The notes under the pieces: model-generated
Told to the model about the DNA's origin: nothing
The model's database searches: none
The model's input: the letters and a program-made list of their open reading frames with translations, nothing else
Part shown: positions 6,009-13,494 of the stretch, piece after piece
Position numbering within the stretch: the stretch's first letter is position 1
Layout of the letters: each line of letters starts with the position of its first letter
Assembly: GCF_041814905.1 (NCBI RefSeq)
Contig: NZ_JBGXYA010000075.1
Span: 1 to 25,233, forward strand
Direction: 5' to 3'
Origin: Glaesserella sp041814905
GTDB lineage: Bacteria; Pseudomonadota; Gammaproteobacteria; Enterobacterales; Pasteurellaceae
Length of the DNA stretch: 25,233 bases
Translations under genes and position numbers: made by a program

Positions 6009-6041
6009 GCAATCTCTGATAATGCTACTAAGGAGCCGACT

Positions 6042-7247
6042 ATGAATATCCCGTTCTGCTTACCTGAAAATATTACTCCCGAAGATTTTTTGCAAAATTA
6101 TTGGCAAAAACGACCGCTTGTAATTCGCAACGGCTTGCCGCAAATCGTCGGATTATTCGAGCCGGAAGATATTATCGACTTCGCGCAGGAAGAATATGTC
6201 ATCTCACGCTTAATCGAAACCCGCCAAACTGAAGAGGGTGAAGAATGGTCGCTCAAGCGTAGTCCGTTAACCGAAGAAGATTTTCAAAATCTGCCGGAAC
6301 GGTGGTCCGTACTCATTCAAAATTTAGAACAGTGGTCGCCTGAACTGGGTAGTTTATGGCAAGCATTCGGTTATGTACCGCAATGGCAACGTGATGATAT
6401 TATGGTCTCTTATGCACCGGCCGGCGGTTCTGTCGGTAAACATTATGACGAATACGATGTTTTCCTTGTACAAGGTTACGGTCATCGCCGTTGGCAGCTC
6501 GGTAAATGGTGTGATCCGAGCACCGAATTTAAACCTAACCAGCCTATCCGTATTTTTGACGATATGGGCGAAATTATTTTTGACGAAGTGCTTGCACCGG
6601 GTGATGTACTCTATGTGCCATCACGTCTGTCGCATTACGGTGTGGCACAAGATGATTGCTTAACTTTCTCATTCGGATTACGCTATCCAAGTGCGACTGA
6701 TTTACTTGCCAATCTTTGCCAAACCATCGAATGTCAAGTTGACGGTTTACCGACATCACAATTTACCGTGCCATTACGCCTCACTCCGTCAGTACAACCG
6801 AATGCATTGCTTACCCCTGAAGTCGTAGCTAATTTTAAACAACAAGTGATCGACTTGTTACAAAACTCCGATCAATTAGATGCCTTGTTTACCCATAGTG
6901 TTGCCGTTGCAGCAAGTTCACGCCGTTATGAACAACTTTCCAACGAAAATGAATATTATCCGGATGAAGTCCAAGACTTGTTAGAAGCCGGCGGTTGGGT
7001 ACAGCAAGATGCAAACGTGAAAATTCTCTATACCGAAACTCCATTACGCATTTATATCAACGGTGAATGGATTGATGAACTCAGCGAAGCTGAATCGAAG
7101 TTATTAATCCGTATTGCAAACGGAGATGCGATTTCTTGGAATAAATTGGCATCAAAAGTGGAAAACCAAGACGAACTCGAACTATTGTTAGACAGCCTAT
7201 GTGATTGGTTAGATAACGGTTGGATCGTATTGGAAGAAGGGGAATAA
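6042..7247 (+). CDS. roxA: 50S ribosomal protein L16 arginine hydroxylase (JmjC oxygenase)
   Basis: 401 residues matching RoxA/YcfD, a 2-oxoglutarate/Fe(II)-dependent oxygenase that hydroxylates an arginine of ribosomal protein L16. The JmjC iron triad is visible: H134 and D136 in G-K-H-Y-D-E-Y-D and H198 in S-R-L-S-H-Y-G. The upstream Y-W-Q-K-R-P-L-V (20-27) is typical of the family's N-terminal segment. The C-terminal ~200 residues match the dimerisation and winged-helix part. AAGGAG lies 7 bases before the ATG. It is a single-gene unit with its own promoter and a strong bidirectional terminator. A complete uptake signal lies inside the coding sequence (6090-6121, minus orientation) and encodes part of the F-L-Q-N-Y-W-Q-K-R-P-L stretch. 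Confidence 0.93.
   Translation: MNIPFCLPENITPEDFLQNYWQKRPLVIRNGLPQIVGLFEPEDIIDFAQEEYVISRLIETRQTEEGEEWSLKRSPLTEEDFQNLPERWSVLIQNLEQWSPELGSLWQAFGYVPQWQRDDIMVSYAPAGGSVGKHYDEYDVFLVQGYGHRRWQLGKWCDPSTEFKPNQPIRIFDDMGEIIFDEVLAPGDVLYVPSRLSHYGVAQDDCLTFSFGLRYPSATDLLANLCQTIECQVDGLPTSQFTVPLRLTPSVQPNALLTPEVVANFKQQVIDLLQNSDQLDALFTHSVAVAASSRRYEQLSNENEYYPDEVQDLLEAGGWVQQDANVKILYTETPLRIYINGEWIDELSEAESKLLIRIANGDAISWNKLASKVENQDELELLLDSLCDWLDNGWIVLEEGE
6090..6121 (-). repeat. DNA uptake signal sequence inside roxA, extended
   Basis: GACCGCTTGT (6112-6121) is the core on the minus strand; TTGCAA (6095-6090) starts 26 bases after the first core base. Confidence 0.88.
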
Positions 7248-7265
7248 CACCCTTACCTTTTAACC

Positions 7266-7293
7266 AAAAAGCCTTTGAAAACAAAGGCTTTTT
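7266..7293. terminator. Bidirectional terminator between roxA and the VOC gene
   Basis: Perfect 12-bp stem AAAAAGCCTTTG / CAAAGGCTTTTT with an AAAA loop. T-runs on both strands suit the convergent genes on either side. Confidence 0.92.
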
Positions 7294-7295
7294 AA

Positions 7296-7676
7296 TTAAT
7301 AACGGCTGATTTCGAGAAGATTACCGTCAGGATCACGCAAATAGATCGAATGTATCGTACCAACTGCACCCGTTCTTTGTACAATACTGCTTTCGGGAAT
7401 GATATGATGCCGAGCCAAATGGTTCAGTACCTCATTTAAATCCGTTGTGGTAATAAAACATAAATCCGCACTGCCGCAAGTTGCGACTTTGGCATTTGGT
7501 TTTACCTCATCACCTTTTTGATGCAAATTAATTTTTTGTTGCCCAAAAACGAGCGCTTTCCTATTTTCTCCGAAAGTAACCAGTTTAAAGCCTAAAACCG
7601 TAGTGTAGAATTCAATACTACGTGCTAAATTCGCTACGGTTAAAACCAAATGATCCAAATGTGATATATTAATCAT
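7296..7676 (-). CDS. VOC-family (glyoxalase-like) metalloprotein
   Basis: 126 residues with a typical vicinal-oxygen-chelate beta-alpha-beta-beta-beta duplication. The first module begins I-S-H-L-D-H-L-V-L-T-V (4-14) with likely metal ligand H9, followed by S-I-E-F-Y-T-T-V-L-G-F. The middle has K-I-N-L-H-Q with H52. The end is Y-L-R-D-P-D-G-N-L-L-E-I-S-R-Y with E122. These are the ligand positions of the fold. Members range from glyoxalases to fosfomycin resistance and dioxygenases; nothing here identifies the substrate. The ATG has AAGAAGG about 5 bases upstream and lies 23 bases past the trpS stop, so it is likely the last gene of the trpS unit. Confidence 0.85.
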   Translation of the reverse strand: MINISHLDHLVLTVANLARSIEFYTTVLGFKLVTFGENRKALVFGQQKINLHQKGDEVKPNAKVATCGSADLCFITTTDLNEVLNHLARHHIIPESSIVQRTGAVGTIHSIYLRDPDGNLLEISRY

Positions 7677-7699
7677 ACGCCCTTCTTAAAATAAAAGCG

Positions 7700-8728
7700 T
7701 TATACAACAAATCCCACGAGCTTGTACACCTCAGCCAATGTTGCTTTGGCGCGTACACGTGCTTTTTCAGCTCCTTCGCGAAAAATCTTTTCGAGTAACG
7801 CTTCATCTTGGCGATAATGGTTATAACGTTCCTGCAATTCGGTTAATAAAACTGAAACCTGTTCTGCCACTTCGGTTTTTAAGTGGCCGTACATTTTGCC
7901 TGTAAACTCCGATTCAAGTTGCGCGATGGATTTCCCCGTTACCGCAGAGAGAATATCCAATAAATTGGATACACCCGCTTTATTTTGTACATCATAACGC
8001 ACGACTGGCGGTTCATCGCCATCGGTCATCGCCCTTTTGATCTTTTTCGCAACCGCTTTCGGATCTTCTAATAAGCCAATCACATTGTTGCGATTATCGT
8101 CCGATTTAGACATTTTTTTAGTCGGTTCAAGTAACGACATCACGCGCGCACCGGCTTTAGCAATAAAGACTTCCGGGACCTGAAAGACGGGTTCAATCAC
8201 ATTACCTTCCGAATCTTTCTTACCGTATAACGCATTGAAACGATTGGCAATATCACGGGTAATTTCTAAATGTTGCTTTTGATCATCACCGACAGGCACT
8301 TGGTTAGCTTGATACAACAGAATATCTGCCGCCATCAACACAGGATAAGTAAATAAGCCGACATTCACATTTTCTTCATAACGTGCCGATTTATCTTTAA
8401 ATTGGGTCATTCGCCCCATTTCACCAAAATAGGTGTAACAGTTTAAAATCCATGCGAGTTGAGTGTGTTCAGGTACATGGGATTGAATAAAAATCGTGCT
8501 TTTTTCAGGATCGATGCCGCAAGCAAGATAGATCGCAAGCGTATCCAACGTCGCCTTCCGTAATGTTTGTGGATCTTGGCGTACCGTGATTGCATGAAGA
8601 TCGACAATACAAAATAAGCAGTCATAATCGTCCTGCATTTTCACCCATTGGCGTAACGCCCCGAGGTAGTTACCTAAACTCAGTTCACCCGAAGGCTGCA
8701 CGCCACTAAATACAATTGGTTTGGTCAT
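7700..8728 (-). CDS. trpS: Tryptophan--tRNA ligase
   Basis: 342 residues, a full-length class I tryptophanyl-tRNA synthetase, which charges tRNA(Trp) in the cytoplasm. The HIGH-like motif lies in G-V-Q-P-S-G-E-L-S-L-G-N-Y-L-G-A (9-24) and KMSKS at 205-209, followed by D-D-N-R-N. The central Y-P-V-L-M-A-A-D-I-L-L-Y (128-139) and V-P-V-G-D-D-Q-K-Q-H-L-E (144-155) segments, which line the tryptophan pocket in known structures, are intact. AGAGAAC lies upstream of the ATG. gph is the next gene upstream, the same gene order as in E. coli (gph-trpS), but separated here by a 248-base structured gap holding an uptake signal. Confidence 0.97.
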   Translation of the reverse strand: MTKPIVFSGVQPSGELSLGNYLGALRQWVKMQDDYDCLFCIVDLHAITVRQDPQTLRKATLDTLAIYLACGIDPEKSTIFIQSHVPEHTQLAWILNCYTYFGEMGRMTQFKDKSARYEENVNVGLFTYPVLMAADILLYQANQVPVGDDQKQHLEITRDIANRFNALYGKKDSEGNVIEPVFQVPEVFIAKAGARVMSLLEPTKKMSKSDDNRNNVIGLLEDPKAVAKKIKRAMTDGDEPPVVRYDVQNKAGVSNLLDILSAVTGKSIAQLESEFTGKMYGHLKTEVAEQVSVLLTELQERYNHYRQDEALLEKIFREGAEKARVRAKATLAEVYKLVGFVV

Positions 8729-8763
8729 ATTATTGTTCTCTGTTTAAATTAAGATTTGTGATT

Positions 8764-8795
8764 ACAAGCGGTCGGATTTTGGCAGAAATTTGCAA
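8764..8795 (+). repeat. DNA uptake signal sequence, extended
   Basis: The ACAAGCGGTC core at 8764-8773 has TTGCAA at 8790-8795 (+26). The sequence around the latter is part of a near-palindrome (TGGCAGAAATTTGC / AAATTTGCCA). Confidence 0.88.
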
Positions 8796-8913
8796 ATTTG
8801 CCAAATCTAATTACGGATTAAATTCGCCAGTAGGAGAATGGTTATGCCGGATTCGGAGTAAAGAAGAATACCGGAGAAGATTGTTCGTGTTTTCCTAAAG
8901 CCATGAACCGACT

Positions 8914-8943
8914 CCGTATCGCCAATGCAAATTGTCGATACGG
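8914..8943. other. Hairpin in the gph-trpS gap
   Basis: CCGTATCG (8914-8921) pairs with CGATACGG (8936-8943). After a 2x2 internal loop, an outer CCGA / TCGG adds four pairs. There is no T-run on either strand, so it is not an obvious terminator. The rest of 8796-8976 contains no convincing gene. Confidence 0.5.
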
Positions 8944-8976
8944 CATCGGAAAACGAGAGCTGAAATTTATACGTGC

Positions 8977-9657
8977 TTAAGCATTGTTGATAATATCCAA
9001 AATCTCAGCAAAATCGTCACAAATATAATCCGGATTAGATTCGCTGATTGGGATATTGTAGTTATAGCCGTAAGTGAGCCCTACACTGGCACAACCCGCA
9101 GCTTTTGCCGCCAAAATATCATTTTTGGAATCACCGACAAACAGTATTTCGTACGGATATAAACCGAACTTACCACACAAGTAATAAAGCGGTGCCGGAT
9201 GCGGCTTAATCACAGGGAGAGATTGACCGCCTAAGGCTTCGGAAAAGAGATGGTCGATTTTAAATGCCTTGAGAACAGGCAGAACATGTTTGGTCGGTTT
9301 GTTAGTCACTACCGCAAGAATATAACCTTCCGCATGTAATGTTTCCAATGTTGATTTTACATTAGGATAAAGCACGCTGATGTTACACACGTTTTCGCCG
9401 TAAAAATGCCCGAAGCGGCGTTTGATTTGTGCGATTTGCACTTCACTGAATTCACCGGCTCTACCGGTCCATTCCAATCCTTTGGCAAACAACACATCGG
9501 CGCCATTGCCAATCCAAGTCAATACCTGCTCTTCCGGCGCTTGAGGCAAACCGACTTCGGCAAAAGCGGAATTAAGAGAAAGAGCCAAGTCAGGCAAGCT
9601 GTTGACAAGCGTACCGTCCAGATCGAAACCGATTAATTTAAACTTTTGAGCCATCAT
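8977..9657 (-). CDS. gph: Phosphoglycolate phosphatase (HAD family)
   Basis: 226 residues of the haloacid-dehalogenase superfamily, close to bacterial Gph, which dephosphorylates 2-phosphoglycolate arising from DNA repair. Motif I is G-F-D-L-D-G-T-L (10-17) with nucleophile D12 and acid/base D14. Motif II is V-V-T-N-K-P. Motif III/IV is I-K-P-H-P-A-P followed by F-V-G-D-S-K-N-D-I-L-A-A. The alpha-helical cap lies between motifs I and II. Two adjacent ATG codons (9657 and 9654) are possible starts, and the ribosome binding site is weak. The start lies 11 bases past the stop of the upstream small exported protein, so translation may be coupled. Another HAD phosphatase of the same size is possible, but gph-trpS linkage supports Gph. 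Confidence 0.9.
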   Translation of the reverse strand: MMAQKFKLIGFDLDGTLVNSLPDLALSLNSAFAEVGLPQAPEEQVLTWIGNGADVLFAKGLEWTGRAGEFSEVQIAQIKRRFGHFYGENVCNISVLYPNVKSTLETLHAEGYILAVVTNKPTKHVLPVLKAFKIDHLFSEALGGQSLPVIKPHPAPLYYLCGKFGLYPYEILFVGDSKNDILAAKAAGCASVGLTYGYNYNIPISESNPDYICDDFAEILDIINNA

Positions 9658-9668
9658 AAATTACACTA

Positions 9669-10079
9669 CTATTGATTAAGCATACTCAAATGAGCTTCGG
9701 CTTGCACTTTATAAGAATCAAATTCCGAGTCCAAAATCTGTTCAAGCCAATACTTCGCATTTTCCTGATCATTTTCAGCTAACGAAATCCGAGCCAACAA
9801 TAGTTTGGTTGAATCGTGATATTTTGCAATTTTTTCGAAAAAATACACCGCTTGTAAGTTGGTTTTGGCCAACGCAATGTTTTCCTCAAAAATATTTTCA
9901 AGCTGAATCTGTGAACCTGCACACCCTTTTTCTGCTAAAGGTAACCAAACATCAACCGCTTGTTGGAAATCACCCCGCTTCATGGCGACGTTTGCATCTT
10001 CCCATGCTTCGGCAACAGGATCCGCGTATGCGGAGAGTGCCAAACATAAACTAAAAAGCCAGGTAGTCCTTTTCATCAT
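9669..10079 (-). CDS. Small exported Sel1/TPR-like repeat protein
   Basis: A 136-residue protein with a clear Sec signal peptide: basic M-K-R, hydrophobic T-W-L-F-S-L-C-L-A-L-S, and a likely cleavage after A-Y-A before D-P-V. The mature part is helical, with Sel1-like or TPR-like features: A-W-E-D-A-N-V-A-M-K-R-G-D-F-Q-Q-A-V-D near 25-43, W-L-P-L-A-E-K-G, and a later A-K-Y-W-L-E-Q-I-L-D. Such repeats bind proteins; the partner is unknown. AAGGAG fits the second ATG (10076) better than the first. It lies between lgt and gph on the same strand with short gaps. An uptake-signal-like sequence is embedded in the coding region (9824-9855). Confidence 0.7.
   Translation of the reverse strand: MMKRTTWLFSLCLALSAYADPVAEAWEDANVAMKRGDFQQAVDVWLPLAEKGCAGSQIQLENIFEENIALAKTNLQAVYFFEKIAKYHDSTKLLLARISLAENDQENAKYWLEQILDSEFDSYKVQAEAHLSMLNQ
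9824..9855 (-). repeat. Uptake signal sequence variant inside the Sel1-like gene
   Basis: The minus strand reads ACAAGCGGTG (9855-9846), 9 of 10 bases, with TTGCAA (9829-9824) at exactly +26. The fixed offset is what marks it as a real signal. Confidence 0.65.
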
Positions 10080-10135
10080 TTCTCCTTAAAATACGATGAG
10101 TTAGAGCATTCTTTGTTTTTTGAATCTGGTTTTTA

Positions 10136-10945
10136 TTAATTTGGTTTTTTATTCAATTTATAAGCGAATACGATAATGATAATACCACCAATCACCATTG
10201 GTAAAGAGAGCAATTGCCCTCGGGTAACCAGATCTGAGGCTGTATTCACATTCGGATCAAATTCGCGGAAATATTCTACAATAAAACGGAAACTGCCGTA
10301 ACCTAATAAAAATAATCCGGCGACCGATCCCATCGGGCGTGGCTTGCGAATAAACCAATTTAGTATTAAGAATAAAACCAATCCCTCTAAAAACGCTTCA
10401 TAAAGTTGTGACGGATGACGCGGCGGGCTGAATGAACCGTCCGGGTACTTTTCGACCATTGCCCAAGGCACATCCGTAACGCGCCCCCACAGCTCGCTGT
10501 TAATAAAATTACCAATACGTCCCAAACCTAAGCCGAACGGAATCAACGGCGCAGTAAAATCTGCCGTCTGCCAGAAATTGCGATTTTGACGTCGGGAGGT
10601 CCAAATCATTGAGACAATCACCCCGATTAAACCGCCGTGGAACGACATCCCGCCTTCCCAAATACGAAAAAGATAGAGCGGGTCTTGCAGGAAATAATCG
10701 AAATTATAGAAAAACACATCTCCGATTCTTCCGCCTAACACCACACCTAAAAAGCCATTAAACAGGAGTTGGTCGACTTGTTCTACACTCCAAACACCAT
10801 TAGAATTTTTCGCACGACGGGTTCCCAACCAATAAGCAAAGCCGAAACCAAACAGATACATCACGCCATACCAACGTAATGTGATTGGACCGGCACTGAA
10901 AATTATCGGGTCGATTTGCGGAAAAAGTAAAAACTGTTCAGTCAT
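10136..10945 (-). CDS. lgt: Prolipoprotein diacylglyceryl transferase
   Basis: 269 residues, a multi-span inner-membrane enzyme that moves a diacylglyceryl group from phosphatidylglycerol to the lipobox cysteine of prolipoproteins. Signatures: R-W-Y-G (24-27), L-G-G-R-I-G (70-75), S-F-H-G-G-L-I-G (101-108) with H103, and the Lgt signature G-R-I-G-N-F-I-N-S-E-L-W-G-R (142-155) with R143, N146 and E151. About seven hydrophobic spans are seen. One difference from E. coli is F-F-Y-N preceded by D76 where Y is usual. TGAGGA lies upstream of the ATG, which is 11 bases past the TauE/SafE stop. The order rppH - TauE-like - lgt resembles Haemophilus as far as I recall. Confidence 0.97.
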   Translation of the reverse strand: MTEQFLLFPQIDPIIFSAGPITLRWYGVMYLFGFGFAYWLGTRRAKNSNGVWSVEQVDQLLFNGFLGVVLGGRIGDVFFYNFDYFLQDPLYLFRIWEGGMSFHGGLIGVIVSMIWTSRRQNRNFWQTADFTAPLIPFGLGLGRIGNFINSELWGRVTDVPWAMVEKYPDGSFSPPRHPSQLYEAFLEGLVLFLILNWFIRKPRPMGSVAGLFLLGYGSFRFIVEYFREFDPNVNTASDLVTRGQLLSLPMVIGGIIIIVFAYKLNKKPN

Positions 10946-10956
10946 ATATCCTCAAA

Positions 10957-11748
10957 CTATTTAAAAAACATATTCATTGCAATCAACATTAACATCACAG
11001 CAAAGGCTTTCTTCAAGATTGGCACCGGCAAAACATTCGCCGCGTTCGCACCTAGTTTAGAGGTAAAGAAAGAGGTCAAAATAATGCCTAACAATGCAGG
11101 AAGATAAATATAACCGATGGAATAATCCGGTAAATTCGGGTTATTAAACCCACTCACAATGAAGCTGATTGTCGCAGCTATGCCAAGTAAGCAGCCACAA
11201 AAAGACGATGTACCGATTGCGCGTTTTAGTTCTACACCGCGACCGTTTAAAAACGGTACGATAAAAGCTCCGCCGGCAATACCGGCAAAACTGGATAGTA
11301 CACCGATAATACCACCGGCGATAACGATTGATTTGGTGGTCAGTGGCTTTGTATGCGTTTTAGGCTTGAGTGACAATAACATTTTGGTCGCCAAAAACAG
11401 CACCATGACCGCAAAGATCTTAGACATAATTTCTTTCGGTAAATCACTGACAACCAATCCGGCAAGGAACACGGCAATCATCAATGACGGTACGAAATAC
11501 CTCACCACACTCCAATCAACGTTACCCAGCTTATTATGACGTTGTGCCGCAGAGAACGTGGTCACGACTATCGTAGAAAAAGAGGTTCCCAACGCCATGG
11601 ACATCAACAAATCATGAGGCACACCGACTTTAGGCAGCAAATAAACTAAAACCGGTACGATAATTAATCCGCCGCCGATACCGAATAACCCGGCTAAAAA
11701 ACCCGCTGCCGCACCTAAAGCCAAACAACTTAAAAAAACCTCAACCAT
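10957..11748 (-). CDS. TauE/SafE-family membrane transporter
   Basis: 263 residues with about eight hydrophobic spans. The family hallmark occurs twice: G-F-L-A-G-L-F-G-I-G-G-G-L-I-I-V-P near 16-32 and F-A-G-I-A-G-G-A-F-I-V-P-F near 154-166. This internal duplication is typical of the TauE/SafE (DUF81) family of putative sulfite or organosulfur exporters. The substrate cannot be told. An S-M-A-L-G-T-S segment near 50-56 is also characteristic. The ATG lies 1 base after the rppH stop, with AAGGA inside the rppH end, so translation is probably coupled. Confidence 0.9.
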   Translation of the reverse strand: MVEVFLSCLALGAAAGFLAGLFGIGGGLIIVPVLVYLLPKVGVPHDLLMSMALGTSFSTIVVTTFSAAQRHNKLGNVDWSVVRYFVPSLMIAVFLAGLVVSDLPKEIMSKIFAVMVLFLATKMLLSLKPKTHTKPLTTKSIVIAGGIIGVLSSFAGIAGGAFIVPFLNGRGVELKRAIGTSSFCGCLLGIAATISFIVSGFNNPNLPDYSIGYIYLPALLGIILTSFFTSKLGANAANVLPVPILKKAFAVMLMLIAMNMFFK

Positions 11749-11749
11749 C

Positions 11750-12337
11750 TTATCTTTTTCCTTTATTTATTCGATAAGGTTTGCGCTGTTCGCGTTTGTC
11801 CGGGCGAATGTCCCGTTTTTCCGACTTCAGCTCTTCTTTCATCACCTCTGCCTTTTTCGTTTCACTCATTAATACTTGCGCAAATTCTTTCATCACTTTG
11901 CGATACACATCGCGTTTAAATGAAACGACTTGACGTACCGGATACCAAAAGCTAACCCAACGCCAGCCGTCAAATTCCGGCGTTTTACTCGCTTTTAAAT
12001 TGATAAAACTTTCATCGCTGACCAGCTGTAGCAAAAACCAACGCTGCTTTTGCCCGATACAGACAGGTTGAGAGCTTTCCGTACGCACCAAACGCTTCGG
12101 CAATTTATACCTCAACCAATATTTAGAAGCCCAGAGTAATCGTACATCTTTTTTGGATAAACCGACTTCTTCATAGAGCTCACGGTACATTGCTGTTTCA
12201 ATGTTTTCCCCCTCGTTAATCCCCCCTTGCGGGAACTGCCAAGAGTTCTGACCAAACCGTTTTGCCCATAGAACTTGTCCCTGTTTATTGCAAATTACGA
12301 TACCAACATTTGGGCGGTAACCATCAAAATCGATCAA
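11750..12337 (-). CDS. rppH: RNA pyrophosphohydrolase (Nudix), TTG start
   Basis: 195 residues from the TTG at 12337-12335. RppH removes pyrophosphate from the 5' end of triphosphorylated mRNA, triggering RNase E decay. The Nudix box is intact: G-G-I-N-E-G-E-N, then A-M-Y-R-E-L-Y-E-E-V-G-L. Flanking family sequence (D-G-Y-R-P-N-V-G-I-V-I, W-Q-F-P-Q-G-G, Y-K-L-P-K-R-L-V-R, P-V-C-I-G-Q-K-Q-R-W-F-L-L) is strongly conserved. The frame is open back to an ATG at 12451, but those 38 codons match nothing in the family and run through an uptake-signal-like sequence. Starting at TTG gives the family N-terminus (I-D-F-D-G-Y-R-P) and near the length I recall for Haemophilus RppH; AGAAGG lies about 9 bases upstream. 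The basic C-terminal tail (K-R-D-I-R-P-D-K-R) is longer than in E. coli. Confidence 0.93.
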   Translation of the reverse strand: MIDFDGYRPNVGIVICNKQGQVLWAKRFGQNSWQFPQGGINEGENIETAMYRELYEEVGLSKKDVRLLWASKYWLRYKLPKRLVRTESSQPVCIGQKQRWFLLQLVSDESFINLKASKTPEFDGWRWVSFWYPVRQVVSFKRDVYRKVMKEFAQVLMSETKKAEVMKEELKSEKRDIRPDKREQRKPYRINKGKR

Positions 12338-12419
12338 TTCAGACCGCCTTCTTTTAAAAATGATAATATGGTCGTGGATTGTTTCATACTTCACGCATTT
12401 GAACAACAGAAAGCTAAAA

Positions 12420-12451
12420 ACAAGCGGTTGGTTTTGCTCGAAATTTTGCAA
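12420..12451 (+). repeat. DNA uptake signal sequence variant, extended
   Basis: ACAAGCGGTT (12420-12429, 9 of 10) with TTGCAA at 12446-12451 (+26). It lies upstream of the real rppH start and overlaps the spurious upstream extension of that frame. Confidence 0.75.
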
Positions 12452-12453
12452 AT

Positions 12454-12800
12454 TGTGAATAACTCTGTGGATAAGTTGAATATTTGTTGATAACTTTTTG
12501 TGAACAAAGCATTAATGCCTTGATCTGAGATAAGATCGTAGGATCAGCTCAAATTCGATCTGTTGAGGTCAAACCTGTATAGATACACATTTAACTGCCG
12601 AATTAATTCACAATCTTGGATAAATTTTCTGCTATTGCTAAATTTTGCTAAACTTATTCACATTTGAAAGCCATTTATCCCCATCAAATGTGGATAACTG
12701 TGTGAGAGATCTTGAAAATGATCGTGTATAAAGAAAAATAAGATTATCTTTCTATAAATTTAATCAATAAAAACAAATAATTAGTTATCAAGAAAAAATG
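12454..12800. other. DnaA-box / GATC cluster, oriC-like or datA-like locus
   Basis: The 560 bases between rppH and tpx hold no protein gene. They contain two perfect DnaA boxes TGTGGATAA (12466-12474 and 12689-12697), two further boxes fitting TTWTNCACA (TGTGAATAA at 12454-12462, TTATTCACA at 12654-12662), and one-mismatch boxes TGTTGATAA (12485-12493) and TTATCCCCA (12675-12683). Weaker ones lie at 12499-12507, 12615-12623 and 12723-12731. Six GATC sites lie at 12522, 12534, 12542, 12557, 12708 and 12720, four of them within 39 bases. A strongly AT-rich tract (about 12724-12800) could serve as an unwinding element. This mix is typical of gammaproteobacterial oriC. Against it, mnmG/mioC are absent and rpoC to the right would be head-on to replication. 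A DnaA-titration (datA-like) or regulatory site is the alternative. Confidence 0.5.
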
Positions 12801-12868
12801 GGGAAAAATGATGTTTGTTTTTTAATCTGAAGAAAGTTTGTGCCAATTTACTCATTTCAATATAAAAC

Positions 12869-12890
12869 GGGGTGCATTTCTCTGCACCCC
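12869..12890 (-). terminator. Rho-independent terminator of tpx
   Basis: Stem GGGGTGCA / TGCACCCC with a 6-base loop, 7 bases past the tpx stop codon; GTTTTATATT follows on the minus strand. Confidence 0.88.
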
Positions 12891-12897
12891 ATATTCA

Positions 12898-13395
12898 TTA
12901 CAATACCGCTAAAGCTGCATCATAATTCGGTTCTTGTTTAATTTCCGGCACTAATTCGCTGTGTAAAACTGTATTATTTTCATCTAATACAATCACAGCA
13001 CGAGCCGTTAAGCCGGCTAGCGGCCCGGTTGTAATATCTACGCCAACAGCTTGATGGAAAGCATGATGACGGAAAGTCGATAAGGTTTGAACGTTTTCAA
13101 TCCCTTCAGCACCACAAAAACGCGCTTGGGCAAAAGGAAGATCCGCTGAAATACATAGCACAATCGTATTATCCAAATCCGCCGCCTTTTGGTTAAACAC
13201 TCGGACTGAAGTGGCGCAAACACCGGTATCAATACTTGGAAAGATGTTGAGCACTTTACGTTTACCGGCAAAATCCGATAATGCAATGTCTGCCAAACCA
13301 TTATTTACCAAGGTGAAATCGGCAACAACATCACCGATTTTTGGAAATTGTCCCGTGATTTTGATTGGATTACCAGCTAATGTAACTTGATTCAT
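12898..13395 (-). CDS. tpx: Thiol peroxidase (atypical 2-Cys peroxiredoxin)
   Basis: 165 residues from the ATG at 13395 (E. coli Tpx has 168). Tpx reduces hydroperoxides using thioredoxin; in E. coli it is periplasmic or cytoplasmic depending on the report, and no signal peptide is visible here. The peroxidatic cysteine is C60 in P-S-I-D-T-G-V-C-A-T-S-V-R and the resolving one C94 in A-R-F-C-G-A-E-G, matching C61 and C95 of E. coli. The open frame continues 13 codons further upstream (to 13434), but GAGG sits 5 bases before the 13395 ATG and the family begins there, so the shorter start is chosen. The gene has its own terminator and is divergent from plsC. Confidence 0.96.
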   Translation of the reverse strand: MNQVTLAGNPIKITGQFPKIGDVVADFTLVNNGLADIALSDFAGKRKVLNIFPSIDTGVCATSVRVFNQKAADLDNTIVLCISADLPFAQARFCGAEGIENVQTLSTFRHHAFHQAVGVDITTGPLAGLTARAVIVLDENNTVLHSELVPEIKQEPNYDAALAVL

Positions 13396-13494
13396 AAATA
13401 CCTCTGTCTGTTTGAGTGATAAAGATTTATGCAATATAACGATTTTTTAACAAAATGGAAATCGAAATAAAGCGTCTAGGAATGTGTTTATCCT

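Noticed and set aside
9954..9963. AACCGCTTGT in the Sel1-like gene as a second uptake signal
   Set aside because: 9 of 10 core match but the +26 element is absent (TAGCAG).
11159..11539. 126-codon plus-strand open frame
   Set aside because: Lies wholly antisense to the TauE/SafE transporter and has no recognisable domain.
12338..12451. 38-codon N-terminal extension of rppH
   Set aside because: No family similarity, contains an uptake signal, and the TTG start has a better context.
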